The notes: generated by a model from the letters alone, not told the origin. Shown: positions 43,469-55,364, counted from the first letter of the stretch. The stretch is 64,000 bases of DNA from Ypsolopha sequella (GCA_934047225.1 OW203986.1:27965221-28029220); one strand, 5' to 3'. A program made the numbers and translations.

Positions 43469-46158
43469 ACCGCTAATTTTTAAGAACCAAAAGTCAAACA
43501 AATAAACTTTTCTATTTCTATTCTATTCTAAATTCTAAATAAAAAAAATAAAAAAGAAAACGATCCTCTTCATAAATGATTTTACGTCCCTAAATACACG
43601 ACTTTTAAAGCATACAAGTTTACCTCACATTGTTCTCCTTCACCGTTCAGTAAGTTATAAATATGATAATAACTAAAAGGCTACTATGCAATATACGAAA
43701 AAACTGTTTAATGCACCTTACCTTTTTCTCCAGCCACCCCAGAGCTCAGCAAGCTTGACCTCCTACACTAGCTGAGTTTGACCCAAATCAAGTTGACTTT
43801 TCACCCACCTTTCAGTTCCTTTGGTGTCAAGTCCGCCTTCCGGAAAGACCCGCCGCAACTCTTTATTTACTGCTAATCTTCCGGAAATATCTGCTGTCCC
43901 ACCTTTGTTTGTTCCCAAAAAGAGGAACTAATTTATTTTATTTACTAAAAAAGGAAAGGCGTTTGTTTGATCCGTCCTTTCAAAGGCTTTGAACACTTGA
44001 TGGCTGGACAGGACGTCAAAAACAATTCGCGTTTTTCCAAATCCGTCAGCGGATTCGAGTTTTGTTTAGGCCCTGTCTGCTCTAGCGTGATATTAAATCG
44101 GATTCCCACATCTGGCTCGGTGAGATAACGCGGATCCCACTATGGGACTTGTTCTCGTTCATTGTCCAAGTCGAGCGCTCGTTGGAAACTTGGTGTTTCG
44201 ACACGACTCGTCTTCAATGCTTCTGTTTTTGTTTAGGTAAAGGATTTATGTGTTAAATTCTTAATTGAAATTAATATTTTGTCAAGATTTTGTAATTTGT
44301 TGACTGTTTAATATCATGAAATGAAATGAAAATATATATATATTTATGCAGTATAGGTACATCATATAGTACACTATATCACGTCACTTTTAAGCAAAAA
44401 TAAAAACAAACATTTGTAATAAATATAATACGGTAAAGCAATCAACTCTAATTACTCCAATTTTATTTATTCATGCCCAGTTTCTGATTCAAAGATAAGG
44501 GTACGTATAATGTCAACAGCACAAATTCAAATGCCCATTTACGTATTTTGGTTAATCGGTAGATAGTAGAATATACTTCTGGTTAAGGTCCGACCGAGAC
44601 TGGTTTTTTGGTTTTGACCGAGCAGAGTTAAATAGCAGAGTTAAAATTAACTTAAATAGTTTGCTAGATTCAAACGTTCACTGTATGAAAGTTTGTTTTT
44701 AAAACTTTAATATTTTTCAAGCTACTCTCAATGAGAAGGCGTGTGTACAAACACAGATAAAGCAGCAATATAACAAATTATTCCCATCAGCTGTCCCACT
44801 TCCAACTCCATTACAGCCCAACTCATTCGCGCGCATCTCTTACAAGTTTTACATGAGAAGTTCTCCAGCGCTATTTAATAAAACTCTCTAACTATCCATC
44901 GCCTCGCTTCGTCTTCCGCAATTTGTCTCAGAGTCGTTATTAAATTCATAAGTATGCGGCTCAGCCGGTAATAAATCAGACTTGAGTTGAGAATCTCGGG
45001 ATCCACGTCTCAGCATAGACTTCGCAGTTTCGACGATCATACAAATTCATGAGCCTGTTTATTGCTCGCCTTTTCGAGTAGCAGACTACTGAACACACAT
45101 TAGAGGATTTGAGAGAATACATTTACGACGCTGGCATGCCGCGTCGAGAGCTACATCTGAGGAGACGCGCCCATGTAATGTTTGTGCAAGTATGAATAAT
45201 GAATAGCTGCGTCGTACTTTGAACTTACGCCAAGGACGCAGCGTCCGTCTTGTGCGGCTCCAATTTCCTTACAAATTCATAGCATTAAAAACACGTTTCC
45301 TCAGCAATAAAAGTGCCGGCACATCCTTCGCTACAATAAAGCGTAGCCAGTCTATAAACATGCATTTACTCGAAACAAAGACACATAGTTCACTTCCGAA
45401 TCCTTTACGACTAGAGGCGTTGATCTACATAGTTTATTTCACCAATACATTACATGTGTTTAGAATTCTTTTAGCGCTGCTTTGCCTTTTGTGCAGCTAA
45501 AATATACGTCTTAGTGGAACAACCAGCAAAGTATATGCGTCTAGATTTAAGTAAACAGTTTATTCTAATGATTTCACAAGCGTGCAATATTTTCCTATTA
45601 CACTCCATTACACAAAGCTATCTCTACCTTCATTGTTTTCACATGACTGCCTTCAAGTTTCTGTATCGCTGGATTTGATTCTGAATATCTTGAGCTAAGC
45701 AGTCTATTGTTGGATGGCTGTAAATACAGCTTCTAGCTGCTGCAAGTGTTGGGTAGCGCGCATCCAATACATTACCTTACCCGTCACCCTATTTTTCGAG
45801 ATCGCCGCTGGAAGACAAATTTTCTGGTGCGGTTTTATTTTCTGGTTATTCCAGGAAATCGCTGCCTTCAAGGAAACATGGAATAATATGTTATTATTGT
45901 GAACGAGAATGGAAAGTTGTAGAGCTTTCATAACTTTATATACGAGTTGAACGAATAAAAAAATTACAATAGATGTCGTATCAAAAATAGTATGTATATA
46001 TGTGTCAAATGAAAGTGTATTGTCATGGAGATTACATTGATGTATGTTGCGAAATTCCATACATTGTGGACAGACGAGTACATTGATGACAGACTTTTTA
46101 TTCATTGCTGATCTTCCTTACATTGCAATTATTTCTAATATCGATATCTGACCGGGGG
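43469..46158. other. Longest unassigned block
   Basis: About 2.7 kb without a recognisable repeat boundary. Frames at 45219-45500 (93 codons) and 45704-46105 (minus, 133 codons) show no motif that I know. Composition from 43730 to 45200 is less AT-rich than average. This is a candidate for single-copy intron or intergenic DNA. Confidence 0.4.
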
Positions 46159-46372
46159 GCTTCGAACTTAACAAATATCAGGTATGTCTACCTACTGTAC
46201 TATGTAACCAGTTGCTGACTTAATTTACTTCTTGTATTATGTAGACTAGAGAGTGGTGTTGTTAGTGCTTCGAACATAACAAATATCAGGTATGTCTACC
46301 TACTGTACTGTATATACCCAGTTGCAGACTTAATTTCCTTGTATGTATGTAGAGGGTGGTGTAGTTAGTGCA
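46159..46372 (+). repeat. 108-bp tandem duplication
   Basis: GCTTCGAAC followed by AACAAATATCAGGTATGTCT and ACCTACTGTACT recurs at 46159 and 46267. Each unit ends GGTGTTGTTAGTGC or GGTGTAGTTAGTGC. Confidence 0.85.
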
Positions 46373-46853
46373 TGCTCTCCCCTAGGTACATACATAATTT
46401 ATGATAGATAGATTCATAATGTGGTTGTCGTTTTCTTTTGAAACTAGATCATATGATGTTGTCAGGGAGTTTGCCTGTTAGGGATGGATTTAATCTCCTT
46501 TGGTTTCCGCCGTAAAACCATTCTGTAGCATAACTTAAAAACAGCTTATTTCAACTTCTTTTGTAGTTTATTGTTGTATATAAATTATCCAAGACTAGGC
46601 GATTTGTTAATTTTACTCCGCTTCTTCCACTTTAGCTGTTGTCCGTAATCAAGTGAGAAAAATGGTAAACAATTTGTTTTCAGTACATCCACTGGAACGG
46701 AAACAGTTCTGTAATGAATGGTGTTTTGTTTTTCATGAGTACACTGCTGAAGCTGTCCTATTTGGACCAAATTATGATTGAAAGCTGCACTCGTACGCTC
46801 CGAGACACACCCGATAACAGAAATAGCGCAAAAAACTCCATATTTCCTTTTCA

Positions 46854-47210
46854 GGGTTCTCTACCCAAAGGGTAACCAACGGGACCCTATTACTAAGACT
46901 CCACTGTCCGTCTGTCTGTCCGTCTATCCGTCTGTCACCAGGCTGTATCTCATGAACCTTGATAGTTAGACAGTTGAAATTTTCACAGATGATTTATTTC
47001 TGTTGCCGCTATAACAACAAATAATAAAAAACAGAATAAAATAAATATTTAAGGGGCTCCCATACAACAGACATATTTTTTTGCCGTTTTTATAGATAAT
47101 ACCTAGTTTGAAAAAAAATTGACTACAATATGAATACAACAGACATGTTTTTTTTTGCTGTTTTTTATAGATTATGGTACGGAACCCTTCGTGCGAATCG
47201 CACTTGGCCG
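46854..47210 (+). mobile_element. GGTTCCGTACC element, expanded copy
   Basis: It runs GGGTTCTCTACCCAAAGGGT ... GACAGTTGAAATTTTCACAG ... GGGGCTCCCATACAACAGAC ... GGTACGGAACCCTTCGTGCG ... CACTTGGCCG and then a T-run. An internal duplication of the ACAACAGACATRTTTTTTTG block (near 47070 and 47140) makes it about 85 bp longer than the copy at 62989. Confidence 0.85.
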
Positions 47211-48082
47211 TTTTTTTGCATGTCTACTGCGTTAACTTTACACATCGCAAACAAAGTTGCTAATAAAAATGTGAAAATATTCTAAAAGATTTCTACGTTA
47301 ACCGACAGGCATACAGAATTTAATACTCCCTTTCAGAAAAAAATAAAACCGTAATTTTTTATCGGGAATGCGTAGAGTTTGTTACAGTACGGGCAAAACC
47401 GCATGGAAACAGTTTAATCCGGTTATGCGCATGTAGTGTGCACGTGCTTACACCGGATCACGGTAAGCTGCCGATGGCAGCCAGGAATCATTATGTCGAC
47501 GTTCGATTTTGCTTGTGAAATAGAAACGGTACCTTTGGTTTCAGAAAACGTAAATCCGTGTCGACTTTTTACCTTATTATATTTCCTCAAAAACAGGGTA
47601 TTTTTTAAAGCCGTTTTGTATGAATTTTTAATGAAAATACGTTGTTTTTTTAATGGCTCACATAGCTGTACTTTTGATTTCCCGCTTCCTGATATTGTTT
47701 CATTGTCGAATCAAACAAGACCACAAAGTCCTTACCGGTCGGCCATGTCTTTAGGTTTTGCGAGATGAGCTTCGCGGCGCTTCTTATGACGAGCGTTGCC
47801 ATGCCAACCACGGTACGGGCAGTGGCGGCCGCGGTTGCGACCACGCCGTACGTATTCAGGATGGCTTTTTTAAAAGTGGCACTATTCTGTCTAAAATCTA
47901 ATATCTTTTTAGCTGAAGATTTATTGAGTATACTGCAAGATCGAGGGATCCCGCGTTTGCGGGATTGCATTCTCTAGCCATAAGTATAAGTCCACCTGTT
48001 GGCCCTATCAAATATAGTCTACCAGTAATTTTCATGCGCAACTTCGCAGCGTTAGAATTTTTCTCGCCCTATTCTGTTTCCA
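47211..48082. other. Unassigned DNA with GC-richer frames
   Basis: Two opposed frames overlap at 47650-47977 (minus, 106 codons, MQSRKRGIPRSCSILN...; plus, 70 codons, MSFAALLMTSVAMPTTVRAV...). The region 47765-47860 is GC-rich (GGCAGTGGCGGCCGCGGTTG). I recognise neither product, and no context decides between strands. The segment could be a decayed host or transposon exon. Confidence 0.35.
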
Positions 48083-48558
48083 TTAAGGCGATTACCATCG
48101 CCAAATTAGCAGCTCGATATTTGTCTGTACGAATATCAACGGAAACGACATTGAAATAACATTCAAGTCAGCGCACAATGCGCGGTGGCTGTTACGACGC
48201 TCGATGCGTCCTTGATAAGGTGGAATAGGAGAAAATAATACTTTTCACACGGACGTGATTGTTCGATTGAATAATCGTGTTTTATGTTTATAGCTATCAA
48301 GTTTATCTATTTATCAAAGCATAAATTAATTAATTCGATCAAGCCGCTTAGGAGCAGTTAGGAGAGTTCAAGCCAAAAAACACCATTCAGTTAAAACAAT
48401 TTTTCATATAGAAGTTTTGGTGGTACGAAAAAGAAAAATGTTGCATATGTTGTCCTAGAGTTGATTGTCGATAATACATTTTTTCAATATTTTTAGTTTG
48501 GTCCTAAATGAGGAATAGGCTTTAGAAAGTACCTATTTGGCGATATTAAGCGCCTTAA
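48083..48558 (+). mobile_element. MITE F, best-preserved copy
   Basis: It begins TTAAGGCGATTACCATCGCC and ends GGCGATATTAAGCGCCTTAA. About 21 of the 24 terminal bases match in inverted order. Length is 476 bp including TTAA at both edges. The body matches the copies at 14363-14839 and 34112-34584. TTAA edges would suit a piggyBac-type target site, but the usual piggyBac CCC terminus is absent, so the class is open. Confidence 0.85.
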
Positions 48559-49467
48559 AAATACCCCAAGACTTTCTTTACTCCAACTGAATATTTCAAA
48601 AAATAAACCTCACACGTAAACTGAACTCCTCAAGAGCAACTCCAGATCCAATATTCCTCCCAGGCGACATTCCTTGCGGTATTTCTCCCCAAACCTCATG
48701 CCTCGCGGGCGAAGTCGATAAATTGTATTGGGGCTATAAATCGGCCGCGTCCAATACCGCACTACTGCCGACTGGGGACGTTGAACTACGACCCAACACT
48801 ATTTAGACAACACTTCCTTGCCATTGCCAACTTTATTTCAGAACAATAAGGATTACAATTCTTTGGTGCATTTTGTGGAAGAAAAGTGTGTACGTTCCGA
48901 TCCCAACGTTTACGGCCGCTGCTAATAGAGCTCTTAATGAAAGTTTTTACGAAACCGAAAGTTTAGATTCTATTTTATTTGGTCTGTCAATGCAGTTGTT
49001 TTGTATTTTCAATTGTGTAATGTTTTTGTCTAGCGCTTTGGTTATTTTGGTATTCGAAGCTCAATTTAATTCTGAAACTTATTTTGATTTAAGAGGTGTT
49101 AGTTATTGAAATTTTTACCATTGCCACTCAAAAAGGGGCACCGATAACAGTGAATAAAACAATTGTTTTAATTTGTTCATATAGAAATTTATAGAATCTG
49201 TGACAGGCAAAGGTATCTGTGACCACACAGATACAGCCAAGTCTTATGTATATATTTTTTTGGATTTGAAAAGCACAAACGGCCAAGTCTGTTATTTTAT
49301 TTGTAATCTTGTTTTTTTCTTCTTAAAATAACGCAAAAACTTACACTTTTAGTGCTTTGATCTAATAGTCAAATAAAAACACAACCACTAGTTTTATGTT
49401 TCCGCCTGATTGAAGCAATGTTATGTATTTATTTAATTTATATGTTACTAATTTAATTTATAAAATT
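48559..49467. other. Unassigned DNA
   Basis: No gene seen. A 78-codon frame at 48873-49109 includes a hydrophobic run (LFCIFNCVMFLSSALVILVF) that could be a membrane segment, but nothing else supports it. Confidence 0.35.
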
Positions 49468-49664
49468 AAAAGCATGGCCAGGAATATAAAAACCTTGTCA
49501 AAAGGGCACCACTTTCGCATTTTATATGGTAATATCTCGTGTAGTTACAACAAATTGAATTGACCATTTCAAACTTCATACCTTGAAAACTTGCTGAGCT
49601 AATTAATTGAAACAGCAGATTTAGTGAGGCATCGAGTTCCAACGGTCAAACAAAAAAACGCGCA

Positions 49665-49880
49665 TTGCGCGTGGCCGGCTTCAGGGCGAAAGAGAAAAAA
49701 GTAGTTTTTTATTTATATAAAAATAGCTTGAACAATTTCCTATACTTTATTCTAATCTAAATATTTAAAAACGCATCTAATTAAATATGGTTCAGTTCTG
49801 TACAGTGTACATGATTCCTATTCGTAAAACAATGAGAAAAAGTGTGTTTGAAGACATCATTTCAATAATTATTTCTATCG
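49665..49880 (-). repeat. Repeat E, minus-strand fragment
   Basis: It is the complement of the middle and distal part of E. TACAGTGTACATGATTCCTA, ACAATGAGAAAAAGTGTGTT and AATTATTTCTATCGAG match 53530-53640 in reverse. Confidence 0.7.
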
Positions 49881-50359
49881 AGTGAAAGTTTTTCAATCGC
49901 GTTTCAATCGTGTTATATAAGAATCTAAAAAAATATTCCAAAAACTGTATGCTTATTTATGAAACTAGTTGCTTCTCATTGAAAGTAGTTAAACGATTGC
50001 GAAAAATTCCAATATTTTGGCGGCGTCGCTTTAAAGCAACTTCAAATAACGCAATTTTGATTATTTATTTACGTTATTTATTTGTAATGAAAACTCATCT
50101 AGTACTCAAGCTAGGCAATTTTTTATGGGTGTTATTTAAATGGTTAGCATAGTATTGGTATTTTTGAGAGCAGAAAAATATAATCTGTGAGCAGAAATAG
50201 CTAATTGATCAGCAACTCATGGCCAGCCATTTATGTCATTCTAGATGGCTGTAATTATTTTTGTACAGCATATTAATTATATAAGCTGCAATGAGCTGTT
50301 CCTGTTTAATAAAATGTTGGTAAGCACTCAGAGGGTAAGCAAAAAAATTCATTTTAGAT

Positions 50360-50600
50360 TTTGCAATTGCTTCGGCGTTGCGGAAAGTGCAGCCCCTTCG
50401 CCGTTGCGTAACAAAGCACAGTCACCCATGCTCACCTTCGCAGCTTCGGCTTGTTGGTCGCTTTCGGCGACCAGCCTCAGCCACTACGGCTCGCACGGGT
50501 GCCTATGCTTTGTCACGACAGGCAAGGGTTGCCCTTCCTCCACGCCTACGGCTTTTTATATACACTCTAGGGGTAGTACCCACAAGACTGTATAGAGTCG
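50360..50600. other. GC-rich block of unknown nature
   Basis: This 240-bp block is much richer in GC than its flanks and contains local inverted pieces (CCCTTCGCCGTTGCG near the start; AGCATAGGCACCCGTGC-type pairing between 50425 and 50510). Two overlapping plus-strand frames of 77 and 116 codons run through it without a known motif. Strand symmetry of short motifs argues for a repeat core and against a gene. Confidence 0.4.
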
Positions 50601-51119
50601 GGGTGCTCTGATTCGGTTTTGGAGCATATTCAACCTATGTTTTCTCTGCTGATCAATCATGAAATCTTGCTGATCTAGTGGTTATTTTGCGGACTGAATA
50701 TTTATTATGCAAACTCATTTATGATTTAATTTTTGACCATTATCAAAATTATTTGCGGAACAAAGATTGCCGCCTGATTTTTTTATTGCAAACAAAATCT
50801 TTGTATGCTGACCAAATTATTTAAATGCTGTTTTTTTGTGGCGCACCAAATTTTATAATTGCTTAACTATTTATTTACTTCTATTTTTTATTTCAAAGCA
50901 TATCACGTTTTCTTCATGATTATAAACTTTTTTAAGTAATTTCAAAGAAAACTGTTTTATTATTTAGTATTTTCGTAAATATTTTGACATGTTTACAGAT
51001 TCCTTACTTTGACAAGTTACGTAACCACAAACAATGTTTAGTGTTGCTGTCATAAGAAATCAATTTGAATGATATTCCGTAATATGGCGAGGGTTTTTAT
51101 ATTCCTGGTCAGGCTTTTA

Positions 51120-51914
51120 CATATAATTATTGTTTTATTTTCTTATTTACCGATCATTTGTAAGCATAATCAAATTTTATTCAAATTGTAGTTAACTATA
51201 CTGTTTATTTTCTCGTAGTCAATGATAAAAAGTAAAGAACATAACTCGTGAATTAGAAATTCCATCTCGGCTATTATATCCCTCGCTCCGCTTAGGATTC
51301 TACTTTGGAATCTCGGGATTCCACTTTAGAATCCTTTGCTGCTCTCGGGATCCAACTTTTGGCCTCTAAGGGAATTCTTATGTTTTTCACTCGTTGATCT
51401 ATGATTTTTATTTTGTTTACAAGGAGTTTTGTTTTAATTTCAGGTTGAGAGCTTGTTCAACAGATTGCGTTTTGCTAACGTAGTAATTAGTTAAGGGACA
51501 CATTTAAATTTACTTAAAAATTTATGAAAATAAAAAGAGTATAAGACCCTACAAAAAATAATACACCTAAAAATAAATATTACCACTTAAAAAACCTTAC
51601 ACATATTTATATATAAACGTTTGCACTATAAAGAAATTTTAACGACTATGAAATATTTGAAACCCTTTAAAAATAATGCTGTCCACAACAAAATTTATAT
51701 TTGGCACTATAATCAAACCAACAAAAACAATATCTTTTTTTTAAACTTCTTTTTCGGCTTTGGATACTAGTCCATTCAGCAAAAAAGATATCTCTGACGA
51801 GCGTCTCACAAAGCAGCAGCAAGCTGATAGAAACCACACATGGAAATGAGTGAGAGGGAACGATCTAAGTTTTTTTTTTGTGATGATATCAAGAATTTTG
51901 TTAAAAATAGAGAT
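51120..51914. other. Unassigned DNA
   Basis: No gene seen. 51282-51370 carries CCCTCGCTCCGCTTAGGATT and TTAGAATCC, a relative of the inverted-repeat family at 31141-31337. Confidence 0.4.
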
Positions 51915-52290
51915 GTCACCTCGCTCCGCTCCGCTCCGCTCGGCTCCTTATTTTATTATACATTTAAACCTAACACGCTCCTCCTCGCACCTATTTTTGA
52001 CTTTCGGTGTAAGATTTTCGTAAATTTCCCAATGCCGATAAATAAAAGAGTACCTACCTATATAAAAATAATTAATTTAAAATAATGCACTACAAAACTA
52101 ATACATGATTATTGTACAAAATTATTTTTAAGGAAGAAGTATTAATATTATAATAGCTCCGCTCCCCTTTGCTCGGCTCTCCAAATGTATTTACATGTAA
52201 ACCTAACACGCTCCTCTTCGCTCCGCTTCGCTTCGCTTGTCGTCGCACCTATTTTTACTTTTGGTGAAAGATTTTTGATTTCCTACTTTA
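51915..52290 (+). repeat. Direct duplication with (GCTCC)n motifs
   Basis: CGCTCCGCTCCGCTCCGCTC ... AAACCTAACACGCTCCTCCT ... GCACCTATTTTTGACTTT at 51920-52005 is repeated as GCTCCGCTCCCC ... AAACCTAACACGCTCCTCTT ... GCACCTATTTTTACTTTT at 52155-52265. CCTAACACGCTCCTC starts at 51969 and 52203, an offset of 234 bp. Confidence 0.75.
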
Positions 52291-52314
52291 AGATCTGCAT
52301 AACCAGATCATGAA

Positions 52315-52521
52315 ATGTTCAATTCTACGATATGGCCACGATATATATATCCCAATTGGGATATCAGTGATATTATCAGGGTGGTAAGTTATTATAAAGA
52401 GTTGACAGACAAAGGCTTACCATGGTCGCGAATTTGTAATGAATTAAATAACCTTAACGCCCGTCGTCTAACGTTTTTCGATACATTTGAGAGAAAACAG
52501 ATAAAAAAAACAGTGGTATAA
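52315..52521 (+). other. Unrecognised 68-codon open frame
   Basis: The frame reads MFNSTIWPRYIYPNWDISDI, IRVVSYYKELTDKGLPWSRI, CNELNNLNARRLTFFDTFER and KQIKKTVV. It has a more protein-like composition than the AT-rich flanks, with AATTTTAG after the stop. I do not recognise it. It could be a transposon exon or chance. Confidence 0.2.
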
Positions 52522-52841
52522 TTTTAGTTGCTTTTGCGAATTTATTGCTATTTTTTTTATTAATTCATTCTTTGTTTGTAACACAAAAATTGACATCATA
52601 ACATAAAACTCCTTGCTAGTAAAATTTTAAATTGAACTTGTTGAAATAAAAAAAGAAAATAAAGAAATCGCACTCGGCACTAGTAAGGTAAAATTATCTA
52701 ACTTTCATGCCACGTTTACTGTCATTGAAAATACATTTTTCGACAAAGTTATTCGTCAAACTTTGGTATTTAAATATTCTCTTTCTCGCCCATAAAAGAG
52801 AGCAGCTTTCCAAATAAGGCTTAAAAGAGTCATTGACAATA

Positions 52842-52986
52842 GTGTCATTTCGGTATCACACGGCTTAACTTATTTGACAAGACGAACTTTATTTTAAGCG
52901 TCCTGTCTTTATCTTTTCAATACAGAACACTTACATTAAGTTTAGTCCTGTTAAATAAGATAAATCGTGTTACACCGAATGAACAC
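52842..52986. mobile_element. Palindromic MITE P, diverged copy
   Basis: It shares GGCTTAACTTATTTGACA, GCGTCCTGTCTTTATCTTTT, AGTTTAGTCCTGTTAAATAA and CGTGTTACACCGAATG with 40278-40440. The terminal pairing is weaker and there is a small deletion in the loop. Confidence 0.75.
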
Positions 52987-53404
52987 ATTGTAGATCGATA
53001 TTCGTATTTCGCGACTGATTTCTTTAAATTTTTTGTTTTTGTTAAAATCATCTGAGCCTCTAGATTTCTAACCAATGAAAATGAAACTTGTTTTCTTTTT
53101 TGCAGCGTCGTGATTTGATTGGCTTGCAAAATGCATGCAAGTGTAAACGGTGTTCCGTGTCTGTAAGATTGGCAACAGCTCGATTTGTGTTGATTGCCGG
53201 CCGCCGGTCGTGCTACAGGCACCCGCCGACGTCCCGTAAAACAAAATTGGGACGTGCAATACTGGGCGTACAATACCGGGCGTGCTGTCAACAACTGCAT
53301 TCTTGCTGATTGCAGGTGCGACGCAGCAAACGGACAAACTGTTGATATTGAAACTTTTAAAATTTACCATATAGATCTTTAAAGGTGTCGCGTTTCGCAT
53401 TAAC
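52987..53404. other. Unassigned DNA, partly repeat
   Basis: Opposed frames of 62-127 codons overlap here without motifs. 53230-53275 (CCCGTAAAACAAAATTGGGA then CGTGCAATACTGGGCG) is similar to 54834-54870, so at least this part is repetitive. Confidence 0.4.
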
Positions 53405-53830
53405 TTAAGGCGATATGCGAAAAAAATACGGGTGTTTCTTTTCTGTGTATTTCAGGACATACATGGAAAATTTTAATACATTTCTGGTATCTGTATTTTG
53501 ACTATATAATCTAGGGTTTTGAAATTGGAAAACATGTTTGGATAAATTTTCCTCGATAGAAATAATCGTTGAAATGAGGTCTTCAAACACACTTTTTCTC
53601 TTCGTTTGACGAATAGGAACCATATACAGAACTCCAACATATTTTATTAGGTGTGTTTTAACAATATCTAGAGATTTGATATTTGAAATAATGCTAGCTA
53701 TGTTAGTTTTTTTATTAAAAATGTAAAACCAACTTTTTTCCCTTTTGCCCTGAATCCGCCCCTCTCGCACTGCGCGATTTTTCGCTTGGAGTAACAGTGA
53801 CAAAAATAAAATTCGCATAGCCTCTTGATA
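53405..53830 (+). repeat. Repeat E, uninterrupted reference copy
   Basis: It begins TTAAGGCGATATGCGAAAAA and ends TTCGCATAGCCTCTTGATAA. The site CACACTTTTTCTCTTCG at 53588-53604 is intact, showing the empty form of the insertion site used at 5172-5377. The long minus-strand frame at 53405-53914 is within the repeat and not a gene. Confidence 0.8.
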
Positions 53831-53888
53831 AATTTTTGACGCCCAGTGACTTGAGTTATTTAGGTTTCTCCGGTTTCTCGGTTTCTTT

Positions 53889-54080
53889 TTCTCGGGCCCC
53901 ATATGAGATATCAAGTTGAAACTGATACCTTCTATAGAAGTCTACGGTCACATGGTGCTGTAAAAAAAAATCTGCCTTCTAATTCAGCACAAAAAAAAAT
54001 ATTTCCCTTTCCATAATCAATTTCATACAAGTTTGCTCACCATGAAAATACTTCCAGTTGACTTGGAAACTTGAAATTTA
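53889..54080 (+). repeat. Dispersed repeat (GATATCAAGTTGAAAC family)
   Basis: CTCGGGCCCCATATGAGATA, TCAAGTTGAAACTGATACCT, CATGGTGCTGTAAAAAA and CATAATCAATTTCATACAA match the middle of 25313-25815 and the inverse of 61045-61290. It abuts the end of repeat E by about 60 bp. Confidence 0.7.
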
Positions 54081-54261
54081 GTCTTCTTTTTTAAATTATT
54101 TAAATAGTTATTAATTATTGTCCAACTTAATTAGATTCTTTAGATACAAATTTCTCCTGGCTTGTATTTTTTATCTCTTTATTGAATTTAAGTACAGGCT
54201 TACTTTTTAACTTTGTACATATTTGTACAAATATTTGTAACATATTTGTACATATTTGTAA

Positions 54262-54322
54262 AGATTGGTAGAGCAATCGCCCGGTAAGCGAGAGGTGCCG
54301 GGTTCGAATCCCGGTTCAGAGC
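54262..54322 (+). repeat. tRNA-derived SINE fragment
   Basis: TTGGTAGAGCAATCG (box A region), an anticodon stem TCGC/GCGA with loop CCGGTAA, and GGTTCGAATCC (perfect box B) with strong T-stem CCGGG/CCCGG are present. The 5' acceptor and D-stem strand are missing and position 33 is C, so it is not a functional tRNA. Upstream is a run of ATATTTGTAC repeats (54218-54260). Confidence 0.7.
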
Positions 54323-54386
54323 TCCTCACATACATATTTATTTTTCTTTCTGTGTTTCTATACTGCAATGATATAATGTTAATTTC

Positions 54387-54438
54387 GACTTCCCATAGTA
54401 ATTCACTCCAAGTCCTGATTGAATCACTATGGGGAGTC
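54387..54438. repeat. Hairpin downstream of the tRNA-like sequence
   Basis: GACTTCCCATAGTAATTCA pairs with TGAATCACTATGGGGAGTC over 19 positions with few mismatches, with a loop CTCCAAGTCCTGAT. It may be part of the same SINE. Confidence 0.6.
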
Positions 54439-54877
54439 AAAATTTAATTTTATAAATTTTACGAAATTCGTCATTGGTTCATGATGCTGATTACTTAACT
54501 TAGGCTCAAGTATGAATTTGGACGATGTTCACAAATTTCAACGTTTGCAAATTTTCATTGAAATCAAACCATCAGAACGTCACAAGCACCTAAAAGCTGA
54601 AAAATTTGAAGCATTTATTATATGAAAAATTACTATCACAGACTTAATATTTGCCTTTCAACAAAGCATTGACATCAGTCACGTAAAATCGGCTTATAAA
54701 AATAACAGACACTGTAAAATATTGCCAACACCGTACGGGCACGGGTAAGTCGCTCGTTACAAATAATCCTAAAAAATCGATGTCCAATTTGTCGTGTCTG
54801 TTGGCCCAGACATCGTTTGACCGGACGTTACAGGACATAAAACAAAATTGACCCGTGCACTGCGGGTTGTGCACTAG

Positions 54878-54920
54878 CCCCCGGTTTCTGAAAGGCCAAT
54901 CAAAGTTAACAGTAGATTAA
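54878..54920 (+). repeat. 43-bp inverted repeat bounding the satellite region, left
   Basis: The sequence begins CCCCCGGTTTCTGAAAGGCC and ends AACAGTAGATTAA. It is complementary to 57797-57839 at 42 of 43 positions. Confidence 0.9.
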
Positions 54921-55364
54921 AAAAACTTTAACCGCAAATAACGGTGAAAATACAGCATATATGAAGTCTGAATAGTGATGAATCAATAATTAACTTAGTT
55001 AATTTTTGATTTCAATGTAAAATTCCCACTTTTTCTGGCTTAAGGCTGCGTATAAACCTAGACAAATTAGTGATTTTGCCCCCGCATCCCCGCACCTCAA
55101 CTGTTTGCGCGACCGGCCGTCACCGACCGCGAGCGCTATTTCTTAGCTCCCACGAGCGGTGTGGATCCGCGGTCATTGACCCATGCACGTGCTAGTTTTC
55201 AATAATAAGTATAATGCATCTACGATGTATAAAATTCAACCCAGTTGACAAAACGGTTTGTTCGCAATGGCATTTTTTTGCGTAATTGTGTTTGCATCTA
55301 ATTTTTATATTTCAAAATTTTATTTTTCGAAAGTCATACTTGCAAAGATAATGATTACGATGAT
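54921..55364. other. Unassigned DNA left of the satellite
   Basis: No gene seen. A GC-rich stretch (GACCGGCCGTCACCGACCGC) lies at 55110-55130. The last 60 bp before the satellite are AT-rich. Confidence 0.4.

Larger units (their letters stand above)
49468..51119. mobile_element. Possible 1.65-kb element bounded by inverted repeats
   Basis: AAAAGCATGGCCAGGAATAT then AAAAACC at 49468-49494 is complemented at 51093-51119 (GGTTTTTATATTCCTGGTCA then GGCTTTT) with about three mismatches. Between them lie a reversed repeat E fragment, AT-rich DNA and a GC-rich block. No transposase is visible. It may be a non-autonomous transposon or two unrelated copies of a short repeat. Confidence 0.4.

Noticed and set aside
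45704..46105. 133-codon minus-strand frame as a gene
   Set aside because: No motif, AT-rich composition, no splice or promoter context; length alone is not enough.
50245..50611. Overlapping 116- and 77-codon frames in a GC-rich block
   Set aside because: GC-rich DNA yields few stops, the two frames compete, and local inverted motifs suggest a repeat core.
53405..53914. 169-codon minus-strand frame as a gene
   Set aside because: It lies within repeat E, which occurs several times with stops and indels in this frame.
54262..54322. Functional tRNA-Thr
   Set aside because: The 5' half of the acceptor and D-stem is missing and position 33 is C; it fits a SINE head.
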